Assembly: GCA_938027385.1 (NCBI GenBank) | Contig: CALJBF010000182.1 | Location: 1 to 27,633, forward strand | Direction of reading: 5' to 3' | From: an uncultured Porphyromonadaceae bacterium | Lineage (GTDB): Bacteria > Bacteroidota > Bacteroidia > Bacteroidales > Muribaculaceae | DNA length: 27,633 nucleotides | Shown here: positions 7,160 through 14,738 of the stretch, piece after piece | How positions within the stretch are numbered: position 1 is the first letter of the stretch | How the letters are laid out: each line of letters begins with the position of its first letter | Made by a program: the position numbers and the translations under genes | Notes under the pieces: model-generated | Databases searched by the model: none | Told to the model about the DNA's origin: nothing | What the model saw: only the letters and a program-made list of their open reading frames with translations

Positions 7160-8801
7160 CGCCGGTACGGTATTTGAGGATGAACGACTTGATGTAATCC
7201 CTCTCATCCGGCGTCAGCCCGTAGCAGGGAGCCACGGCATCGTCGATGAGGTCTATCACATCCTTGCAATACTTGTGCTTGTATTCATACTCGGTCTGTT
7301 TCGTGCCCACATACTCTTTGGTTTCCTCAAGCCGCGCCTCAAGCCGCGCATACAGTTGCCCGAACAGTGCCGGGTCGCCGGTATCGGCCGGAATCCGGAA
7401 AAGACTCAGCTCTTTCGACGTTATGTGCCAGCAGTCAGACACCGCTATCCAGAAAAAGAAGAACAGCGACGAGTTCAGCAGACAACGCACGAAATCGGTC
7501 ATTTCAGGGGCGCACGTCATACGCTTGTATTCCTTCGAACCGGGATTGTGCGAGAACGCCTTTATCCAGAAACAGTTGCGCATGTTCAGCCACACCGCGC
7601 CGCCGTCGGCACCGCCATACGACAGCGCGTCCAGCAGACTGGCGCTTTCACCTGAGACCACACATTTCCGGTAGACCGACGCCTCCGTGTCATTGCCGAG
7701 CTTGGGGATGCAGAGAGCGCCCTGGGGTGTCACCCCGGCCAGCGTCGTGCGCCTGAAAAGCTCGGGACGTTCATCGCGATACCAGTAATTGTACGACGAG
7801 CTGAAACACCCCGGGCACGCCGTGGCTTTGGCGCCTATGAGTATGGTAAGTTTCTGGTGCACACCGCTGAAAAGGCAGTCGGGCCTGTCGGCGTAGTTCA
7901 GCAGACAGATGTTGGCGAACGCCTCTGAGACAATGGCGCGTATGGGTGCCATGCGCCGCGTGGCCACATACGATACCGGCACGATGAATCCGATCACCCC
8001 GTCGGTGGCAGTCATCCGCGTCACGTTGGCCAGTACGTTGGCATACGTGTTGCCGAACTGCTCGCGGGGCTTGAAATCGAGCGAACGGTATTCTACATAG
8101 GGGGGATTTCCCACTGTTATGTCGTAGGTGCCGAACCTGTCGAAATCAGCATTGACAAAATCGGCGACCATGAAATTTCTGTTGATGATGCGGGCCAGTT
8201 CCGGCAGATACCCCGTGTCGGTCAGGTGGGGGCACAAGGTAAAAAACAGCCTTGTGCGGGCTATGGCCACCGACTCGGGCGATATGTCGTTGCCGTAGAG
8301 CGACCGCGCCACGGCCAGCACGGCGCCGTCATCTCCGGCAGGCACCAGACCGAGTTTCAGTTCGGCAGCCGTGACCGGGAACTCTCCGGCACCGCATGTG
8401 GGGTCGAAAACCGACGCCGACACCAGCCTGCGCCGCGCCCCGGCCGGCAGCTCCGCCAGGCGCCGTGCCGCCTCGTCGGGCGACGCAACACCACCGAAAT
8501 TTCTATCGGCATACTTCAGAAAGGCATTCGCGGTTATGAAACCGGCCACATCGGGCATTGTATAGAACACCCCATCTTTCTTACGCCGGTGCCCCTTCTC
8601 GTTAAGCGACGCCAACGTCTGATGGATGTCGCCCCCCGCATTTCCGACACCCGTCTCTGCGTTGCCGTACCCCACCCCGGAACCCAACAGCACGCCGACA
8701 GCCTTCCGCGCCATACGGCTGCCGGGTGTACCGTCGCCGAAAAGCGCAGAAATCTGCTGTGACACAGCCTGTTCAAGAACCTTTTTATTATCCTGTTCCA
8801 C
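7149..8801 (-). CDS. N6-adenine-type DNA methyltransferase (TaqI/Eco57I-like)
   Basis: First gene of the restriction-modification operon, 550 residues. Motif I DPTCGAGEF (133-141) and motif IV NPPY (232-235) occur in the gamma-class order, and NPPY is typical of N6-adenine (less often N4-cytosine) methyltransferases. A motif-X-like GVFYTMPDVAGFI (77-89) precedes motif I, as in Eco57I/type I HsdM relatives. Residues about 330-500 would be the target-recognition domain. The first 70 residues include a glycine-rich stretch (about 40-57) with no assigned role. A Bacteroidetes promoter lies about 37-66 nt upstream of the start. Together with the C5 enzyme it probably methylates the two strands of one asymmetric site. 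The precise base modified cannot be read from the sequence. Confidence 0.9.
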   Translation of the reverse strand: MEQDNKKVLEQAVSQQISALFGDGTPGSRMARKAVGVLLGSGVGYGNAETGVGNAGGDIHQTLASLNEKGHRRKKDGVFYTMPDVAGFITANAFLKYADRNFGGVASPDEAARRLAELPAGARRRLVSASVFDPTCGAGEFPVTAAELKLGLVPAGDDGAVLAVARSLYGNDISPESVAIARTRLFFTLCPHLTDTGYLPELARIINRNFMVADFVNADFDRFGTYDITVGNPPYVEYRSLDFKPREQFGNTYANVLANVTRMTATDGVIGFIVPVSYVATRRMAPIRAIVSEAFANICLLNYADRPDCLFSGVHQKLTILIGAKATACPGCFSSSYNYWYRDERPELFRRTTLAGVTPQGALCIPKLGNDTEASVYRKCVVSGESASLLDALSYGGADGGAVWLNMRNCFWIKAFSHNPGSKEYKRMTCAPEMTDFVRCLLNSSLFFFFWIAVSDCWHITSKELSLFRIPADTGDPALFGQLYARLEARLEETKEYVGTKQTEYEYKHKYCKDVIDLIDDAVAPCYGLTPDERDYIKSFILKYRTGDGA

Positions 8802-8837
8802 GGGTATGAGCGTAACCTCTTACGAGCTGACAAGATA

Positions 8838-8867
8838 CAAAGTTACTAAATATTTCCGGTCCGGCAA
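8838..8867 (-). promoter_or_regulatory. Promoter of the restriction-modification operon
   Basis: On the minus strand TAACTTTG (8845-8838) matches the -7 consensus TAnnTTTG exactly. TTG (8867-8865) is placed 19 nt upstream as the -33 box. Transcription would start near 8832, leaving an approximately 30-nt leader before the ATG at 8801. It lies in the 119-nt gap after the hybrid sensor gene, so the defence operon has its own promoter. No terminator is visible in the gap, so read-through from the sensor gene is possible. Confidence 0.7.
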
Positions 8868-8920
8868 GAATGCATTTGCGTGTTATCCCGTGGAGAAGAG
8901 CTGCCGACAAGCTTTTGCCG

Positions 8921-11900
8921 TCACGGACGGTGGTGCTGAAGGTAGTCGGAGGGGGTGGTGCCGTATTCTTCGCGGAAACACTGGCGGAAGTTGGCCGGAC
9001 TGCCCATCCCGACCATCAGGGCTATCTCCGAGACCGTATACCGCCCCGTGAGCAGGAGTTCGGCCGCACGGTTGGCGCGGTATTTGCGTATCAGACGCGA
9101 GACCGACATGCCGGTGATAGCCTTTACTTTGCGATAGAGCGTGGAGTGCGACATGCACATTCGGTCGGCGATGAACCCTACGTCGAGTTTCTCACCGGCG
9201 ATGTCGGCAAGTATGATGTCGCCAACCTTACGGAGAAATTCACTGTCGGCTGTTGTCATTTTCGATATTATGGCGTTGGCATCGGTTTCTGCCGCAGGCG
9301 CGACGGCGCCCGCCGGTGCCGCATCGGCTGTTTCGGCGACCGGCGGCTCGGTCACGGATGAGACGGGTGCGGCAAGCTGCGCGTCGAGCGCGGCAGCGGC
9401 CATCCGGCGGCGCGTGTCAAGGATATTGCGGATGCGGGCACGCAATATCTTTGACGAGAATGGTTTGGTAATGAACGAGTCGGCACCGCACTCGTATGCC
9501 TCAAGCCGGGCCTCGTCGGCAATCTTGGCCGTGACCACCACAACGGGGATGTGCGATATCTCGTTGTCGGCACGCAGGGCGGCTATCATCTCGGTGCCGC
9601 TCATGCCGGGCATCATCACGTCGGTCACGATAATGTCGGGGGCGAGCGAGCGGGCCTTGGCGAGTCCCATAGCCCCGTCGGTGGCGGTGTCCACGCGGTA
9701 ACTGTCGCCCAGGGTGGCCTGCATGTAGGTGAGGATGTCGGCGTTGTCGTCGACCACGAGCACATGCGGCTTGTCGGCGGGGCGGTCAGCCTCGGTCGCG
9801 GGAGCCTGTACCGGCTCTGCCTGGGCGCGGTCAGTACCGGGTTCTTTCCGGGCGGCCTCGGGATAAGTGTTTTCGGTGTGGATGCGGAAACGGAACACCG
9901 AACCCCTGCCGGGATGGCTCTCGACGAAGATCTCACCCTGGTGCAGAGTCACAAGATTGTATACCAGCGCCAGCCCTATGCCTGTGCCAAGCCGGTTTGC
10001 GGTGTTGCTGTCGCGGTAATAACGGTCGAAGATATGCGAGAGCGTCTCGGCGTCCATGCCCAGCCCCGTGTCGGCAACACTGATTTCGGTGAACGGCACT
10101 CCCGACTCGGATGTGTGCCTCAGCATAAGCGTCACCGTTCCCGCAGGGGTGTATTTGCATGCGTTCGACATCAGGTTGTCCACAATCATGGCCACGATCT
10201 CGGGGTCGTGCCACAGCGTATAGTCGCCCGGTTCGATTTCGGTGTGTATGTCAAGCGCGGCCACCGTGTTGAGGCTGCGGTAGCGTGCCCCAGCCTCTCT
10301 TACCACAGTCGCCAGGTCGGCGTACGTCACTTTCAGTCTGCGGTTCTGGGTCTCGGTCTTGCGGAATTCGAGAATGGTGTTGATCAGCTCAAGCAGACGT
10401 GCCGCCGACTTGTGCACCATCCCCAGCATGCCGGCCTGCGAGCGGGGCATCGCGGGGTCGTTTTTCATATCCTCGAGCGGGCCGAGAATCAGTGTCAGCG
10501 GCGTGCGCAGCTCGTGGGTGATGTTGGTGAAGAAACGCATGCGCTCGGCGTTGAGCTCATGCTCGCGGCGGCTGTTGCCGCGTTCGGCCTCAAGGGCATA
10601 CTCCAGGTTCAGACGTTTCTTGTAGAAACGCATCACACCCGCCACTGCGCCCAGCGCCAGCAGCAGATACAGTATCCGGGCCCATGTGGTGGCCCACAGC
10701 GGGGGCTTGATCTCGAATGTGAGCACCGTGCGGGCATCTTCGGCGCTGTTTGACATGGAGGCCCTTATGACCAGGCGGTAGCGCCCCGGGCGGAGGCCGT
10801 GCAGAAGTATGCCGTTGTCGGGCGACGCCGGATACCAGCGGTCATCGACACCCTCCACATTGTAGCTCCACTCCACAGCCGAGGCCGTGGAGGCATCGGG
10901 CACTCCGAAACGCACAAGCAGGGTATTGTCGTCATGGGCGAACTTCAGGGCGCCCACCGGCGCATAGATATGCCGGTCGGCATTGCCGGTGCGGCCGTAG
11001 ACGGTCACCTCGGTGACACGCGGCACCGGAGCGGGCGAAGTGTCAGAGAGCGTGCCGGCGGCAAAGCTGTAAAGCCCGTGGTGCGAGCCGAAATACAACG
11101 TGTCGCCCACGGCTGCCGCACTCGCGCCGTAATAGTCCACAGGGCCGAGGCCGTACCCCCTGCCGTAGTTGCTCACACGGAGATTATCGTCGACCATACT
11201 TATGCCGCCGGGGGTCGACATCCACAGCCTCCCCTGGCGATCGGCAACGAGAGCCTTAACGGCCTTGTCGGGCAGCCCGTCGGCCACGGTAAGCAGTGTG
11301 TCGACCCGGCCGTCGCGCCCTATCAGGGCCAGTCCGTCGCCGGTGGCCGCCCATACACGTCCGTCGGGGCGCACAAGCATCTGGTTTATGGTATTCGAGC
11401 GCAGTCCGTTGCTTACGCTCAGCTTATGGCGGAATTTGAATCCCGGCGCGAAAATCGAGATTCCGTAACCGAACGAACCCACCCAGATGTCGCCGCCGGG
11501 GAGCACCACGATGCTGCGCACCCATTCCTCCCTTACATCGTCGCGTTCACGCCACAGAGGCCTTACATCTCCTGCGGGGGTGATCTGCACGATACCGGGG
11601 CCTGCCCCCACGAGCATGGTGCCGTCGGGCGTCTCGGCAAAGCACCGCACATCCACCGAACCGGGTATGTCATACAGTTTCAGGGTGCCGTCGCGGTCTA
11701 TCACCGACACGTCGCCGTTATACGATCCGGCCCATACCCGCCCGTCAGAGGCGCGCATTAGCGCCAGCACAGCATTGTCGCGCAAAGCCGAATTAGAGCT
11801 GTTTATATTGTGCGGCGCACGCCCGGGGCCGAACACGTCTATGCCGGCGCCGTCGGTGCCGGCATAGACGGTCTGCCCGTCGGTGCAGACCGACATCACC

Positions 11901-13027
11901 GAGTTGTCTGAAAGGCGCTCCCCGTGCGAGGCGGTATGCCTCCGGCTCACAGCGCCGGGACGGTGGCCGATCACATCGACACCGTCGCCGTGCGTGCCCA
12001 CCCAGATATTGCCGTAGCTGTCCTGAAAAGTCACATGTACCGTCTTGTTCGACACCGACAGGCTCTCAGACGTGGCCGGGGTATAGTTCACGAACCCGCC
12101 GCGGCCCGGCGCCGGCAGAAACGCGCGCCCCAGGTCGAGGGTGCTCACGCCGCCGTTCTCGGTCGAAATCCACAGTCGCCCGTCGCGGCTGAAAGAGAGG
12201 TGGTATATGTTGTCTGACACAAGCGACCCCGCATCGAGCGGGTCATGCCGGAACACGGTGAAGTTCCCCTCGTCGGGATTATACAGGGCAAGTCCGCGGT
12301 TGGTGCCTGCCCAGAGATTGCCGTGGCTGTCTATGGCCACGGCACGCACCTGGTCGCCGGGCAGCGATGCCGGATCTGCGGGATTGTTTCTGAAGTTGCG
12401 CAGCACCCCCGTGGCCGGGTTGAAGACAGTAAGGCCAGCGGCCACATGCCCCAGATACAGTTTGCCGTCGGCCGAGGCCACGACGGTCCACAGACTGTTG
12501 TCGGGCCAGCCCTGAACCGTGGATGTGTTGAAATGCCTGATCTCGCCCGTGGCCGGATCAAGACGGTCAAGGCCCGAAGTGTATGTACTCACCCATACCT
12601 TGCCGTCGGGAGCCGGCGTGGCGTCGGTGATGCCGTTGCTGGCCAGTTGTCCCGGTTCGGGGCCATCGCTGTAATGCGTCACCTCGTATGTGTCGCAGTC
12701 AAGGCGGTCAAGGCCGTTGCGCTGTGTGCATATCCACAGATAGCGCCCCTGGCCGTCGGCGGCCAGCCTCTGTATCTCGTCGGCGGCCAGGCCGAGTTCC
12801 CCGCGGTCGAACCGCCGGAACGACGTGCCGTCGAAACGGTTCAGCCCCGACTCGGTGGCCAGCCACACAAATCCTTTATTATCCTGGGCGATGCTGAGCA
12901 CGTAATTGTTCGAGAGGCCGCTGCCGCTGTCGAAATGCAGCAGCTGCCCTCCGCCACGCGCCGTCAGGGCGCCCAGCGCCACGGTCACCGCCATGGCCAG
13001 CACATATTTCACTCGTTTCACTCGCAT
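8921..13027 (-). CDS. Hybrid two-component system sensor/regulator (HTCS) of the galactan PUL
   Basis: A 1368-residue one-piece sensor and transcription activator. Order: N-terminal signal/anchor (1-24); periplasmic sensor of repeated Reg_prop blades (about 30-680, e.g. KGFVWLATESGLNRFD at 51-66), expected to form two seven-bladed propellers; Y_Y_Y domain (about 690-770); one membrane helix (about 781-800); histidine kinase with phospho-accepting H838 in HELRTPL, the N box near 950 and GTGIGLAL near 1012; receiver domain (about 1087-1200) with VVDDN, phosphorylated D1136 in VTDVMMPGM and the TKPF lysine; AraC-type DNA-binding domain (about 1258-1366). All key catalytic residues are present. 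HTCS proteins bind an oligosaccharide and switch on the neighbouring SusCD locus; this one is divergent from it by 223 bp. A TAAATTTG box sits only 4 nt before the start codon. Confidence 0.96.
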   Translation of the reverse strand: MRVKRVKYVLAMAVTVALGALTARGGGQLLHFDSGSGLSNNYVLSIAQDNKGFVWLATESGLNRFDGTSFRRFDRGELGLAADEIQRLAADGQGRYLWICTQRNGLDRLDCDTYEVTHYSDGPEPGQLASNGITDATPAPDGKVWVSTYTSGLDRLDPATGEIRHFNTSTVQGWPDNSLWTVVASADGKLYLGHVAAGLTVFNPATGVLRNFRNNPADPASLPGDQVRAVAIDSHGNLWAGTNRGLALYNPDEGNFTVFRHDPLDAGSLVSDNIYHLSFSRDGRLWISTENGGVSTLDLGRAFLPAPGRGGFVNYTPATSESLSVSNKTVHVTFQDSYGNIWVGTHGDGVDVIGHRPGAVSRRHTASHGERLSDNSVMSVCTDGQTVYAGTDGAGIDVFGPGRAPHNINSSNSALRDNAVLALMRASDGRVWAGSYNGDVSVIDRDGTLKLYDIPGSVDVRCFAETPDGTMLVGAGPGIVQITPAGDVRPLWRERDDVREEWVRSIVVLPGGDIWVGSFGYGISIFAPGFKFRHKLSVSNGLRSNTINQMLVRPDGRVWAATGDGLALIGRDGRVDTLLTVADGLPDKAVKALVADRQGRLWMSTPGGISMVDDNLRVSNYGRGYGLGPVDYYGASAAAVGDTLYFGSHHGLYSFAAGTLSDTSPAPVPRVTEVTVYGRTGNADRHIYAPVGALKFAHDDNTLLVRFGVPDASTASAVEWSYNVEGVDDRWYPASPDNGILLHGLRPGRYRLVIRASMSNSAEDARTVLTFEIKPPLWATTWARILYLLLALGAVAGVMRFYKKRLNLEYALEAERGNSRREHELNAERMRFFTNITHELRTPLTLILGPLEDMKNDPAMPRSQAGMLGMVHKSAARLLELINTILEFRKTETQNRRLKVTYADLATVVREAGARYRSLNTVAALDIHTEIEPGDYTLWHDPEIVAMIVDNLMSNACKYTPAGTVTLMLRHTSESGVPFTEISVADTGLGMDAETLSHIFDRYYRDSNTANRLGTGIGLALVYNLVTLHQGEIFVESHPGRGSVFRFRIHTENTYPEAARKEPGTDRAQAEPVQAPATEADRPADKPHVLVVDDNADILTYMQATLGDSYRVDTATDGAMGLAKARSLAPDIIVTDVMMPGMSGTEMIAALRADNEISHIPVVVVTAKIADEARLEAYECGADSFITKPFSSKILRARIRNILDTRRRMAAAALDAQLAAPVSSVTEPPVAETADAAPAGAVAPAAETDANAIISKMTTADSEFLRKVGDIILADIAGEKLDVGFIADRMCMSHSTLYRKVKAITGMSVSRLIRKYRANRAAELLLTGRYTVSEIALMVGMGSPANFRQCFREEYGTTPSDYLQHHRP

Positions 13028-13031
13028 AGTG

Positions 13032-13039
13032 CAAATTTA
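13032..13039 (-). promoter_or_regulatory. Possible -7 box of the HTCS gene
   Basis: TAAATTTG on the minus strand matches TAnnTTTG, but only 4 nt separate it from the ATG at 13027 and no TTG lies 19-21 nt upstream. If used, the mRNA would be essentially leaderless. The match could be chance. Confidence 0.3.
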
Positions 13040-13049
13040 AGCATTAAAA

Positions 13050-13125
13050 TGACGAAAAACCGACCACAAAGGCCTCCGGGGGTGTTAATGACCGATTTCA
13101 CACCCATGATTGACGAAAAAACAAC
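13050..13125 (+). repeat. Direct repeat pair, candidate HTCS operator
   Basis: TGACGAAAAACCGAC (13050-13064) and TGACGAAAAAACAAC (13111-13125) agree at 13 of 15 positions, the first ten exactly, with starts 61 bp apart. The second copy abuts the -33 TTG of the PUL promoter at 13126, where an AraC-type activator usually contacts polymerase. That this is the binding site of the neighbouring regulator is inference. Confidence 0.4.
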
Positions 13126-13156
13126 TTGCGGTCTTGTCATCATATACTTAAATTTG
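13126..13156 (+). promoter_or_regulatory. Promoter of the PUL operon
   Basis: TTG (13126-13128), a 20-nt spacer and TAAATTTG (13149-13156) fit the Bacteroidetes sigma-70 consensus. Transcription would start near 13162 and leave a leader of about 90 nt before the lipoprotein ATG at 13251. The leader contains a GC-rich 10-bp palindrome at 13186-13195. Divergence from the HTCS gene and the direct repeat upstream make it the likely regulated promoter. Confidence 0.55.
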
Positions 13157-13250
13157 CCGGTGAAAACCTGATACCGCCCTGACCGCCCGGCCGGGGCACC
13201 CTGTTGAATCTGATATCATAATTCTTTTATCCTTAAAATTCATACCACAC

Positions 13251-14720
13251 ATGCGAATCCCATTGTTAGCCTTCGGTCTGTCGCTCGCCATCTGTCTCGG
13301 CGGGTGCAGTGACGACAACGACCGGTGGGAGACCGTCGACGGCAAGTCGCCCGAGCTGAACCTCGAGTCGACACTTATGGCCGCCAGCACGGGCTCATCC
13401 TTTACCATCAAAGGCACGGTGGCCGACGCCGACGGTATCGCCGACATCACCCTGCGGTGTCCCGGCCTCTACCTCGACAAGACCATCGACATCATCGCCA
13501 TCTACGGCGAACCCCTCAAGACCTACAACCTCGAATACACCGTACCCGTCGACGCCAAAGAGGCAGGCGACCTTTTCGAGATTGAAATCACGGTGCATGA
13601 CGTGGCCGGACAGAGCGTGACCCGCACCGTCACCGTCGACCTCAACGGCGACACCGAGGCGCCCGTCTTCGCGGTGGCTCCCCCGGCACAGGCTCTGGTG
13701 GTGCTTACCGACAAGGCCATATTCCAGCTCGGGTTCACCGTCAAGGATAACGGCGCCCTGACATCGGTCAAGGTCGACATACCCGAAATCGACTGGCACG
13801 ACGAAGTCACCGCATTCGACCCCGAGGGGGAATGTGTATATGCACGCGACATCGAGCTCCCCGCCGCCACCGCCGAATACACCATGACCGTCACCGCCAC
13901 CGACTCGTGGAACAATTCAGTCACCGCCACATCGGCCGTTACGGTAAGCGACACCCCCGACTATCCGCGCCTATGGCTCGCCGACGTCAAGACCGCCGCC
14001 GAACTCAACAGCGACGTAATGGGCGTGCCCATGCTCATCGACCGCACCGAGGCCTATAAATACGAGGCCCGCTATTACAACGAGAAGGCCGGCACGGAGA
14101 TATTCTTCCTGCCCCAGCGCAACGACTTCAACCCCGTGCGTTTCGGCATCGACCCCGACGACGTGACACGCCTCTGCGACGACCCCCCCAAATCGCGCCC
14201 CTTCGTGCTTGACCAGGCCGGCGTCTACTACCGTTTCTCACTCGACCTGCTCACAAAGAGCTACACCCTCGACACCTACACCGTGGCCGAGGCTGTCGAC
14301 CCCGTGCCGCATGAGTTCGGCTCGATGACGATGGACTTCCATCAGGACGGCTCGGAGTTCGTGGAATTCTGGTTCGGTTACACCACCGATGGCCCCACGG
14401 CCGTGTCGCGTTTCGTGCAGGATCCCGCCAACCCCCACCGCTACTGGCTCGCCGAGCCTATCCAGCTCAAGGCCGGACGCCACTCGGGTTTCATCATCCA
14501 CAACTATCACTCTGACGGCTGGTGGAACTACTGCACCTGGCGCGCCGACGACGAGCAGGATCCCGAAACCGTGGACTATTACGGCAACTACACCAACCCC
14601 GAATGGCACGGCAAGCGCGGCGACGACAAGTGGTTCAAGCCCGCAATCCCCGCCGACGGACGCTACCAGCTTTATTTTGACGCGCACCTGGGCCGCGCCC
14701 GCATCGTTCCCGTCAACTAA
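13251..14720 (+). CDS. Surface lipoprotein with Ig-like domains, candidate surface glycan-binding protein
   Basis: First gene of the PUL, 489 residues. A signal peptide ends in lipobox LGGC with acylated C19, followed by SDD, which matches the acidic lipoprotein export signal that sends Bacteroidetes lipoproteins to the cell surface. Two Ig-like/cadherin-like beta domains follow (about 33-131 and 135-233), both with the pattern F-x-V-x-DADG...V-x-V-T-A-TDSW. The C-terminal half (about 240-489) is aromatic-rich with SusE/F-like beta modules, e.g. WWNYCTW near 420. No catalytic motif is seen. By position and build it probably binds the polysaccharide beside SusD, but unlike the usual order it precedes susC instead of following susD. 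The gap to susC is 18 nt, so they are co-transcribed. The exact family is not identified. Confidence 0.8.
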   Translation: MRIPLLAFGLSLAICLGGCSDDNDRWETVDGKSPELNLESTLMAASTGSSFTIKGTVADADGIADITLRCPGLYLDKTIDIIAIYGEPLKTYNLEYTVPVDAKEAGDLFEIEITVHDVAGQSVTRTVTVDLNGDTEAPVFAVAPPAQALVVLTDKAIFQLGFTVKDNGALTSVKVDIPEIDWHDEVTAFDPEGECVYARDIELPAATAEYTMTVTATDSWNNSVTATSAVTVSDTPDYPRLWLADVKTAAELNSDVMGVPMLIDRTEAYKYEARYYNEKAGTEIFFLPQRNDFNPVRFGIDPDDVTRLCDDPPKSRPFVLDQAGVYYRFSLDLLTKSYTLDTYTVAEAVDPVPHEFGSMTMDFHQDGSEFVEFWFGYTTDGPTAVSRFVQDPANPHRYWLAEPIQLKAGRHSGFIIHNYHSDGWWNYCTWRADDEQDPETVDYYGNYTNPEWHGKRGDDKWFKPAIPADGRYQLYFDAHLGRARIVPVN

Positions 14721-14738
14721 TCCTTGAATCCATCACCA

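Noticed and set aside
1..8801. A DISARM-like system (SNF2 helicase, PLD domain and methyltransferases close together)
   Set aside because: The PLD and SNF2 parts are one protein, no DrmA- or DrmB-like gene is seen, the methyltransferases overlap McrB/McrC genes instead, and the two blocks differ in base composition and have separate promoters.
13186..13195. 10-bp palindrome CCCGGCCGGG in the PUL leader as an operator
   Set aside because: It is short, expected by chance in GC-rich sequence, and lies downstream of the predicted transcription start.
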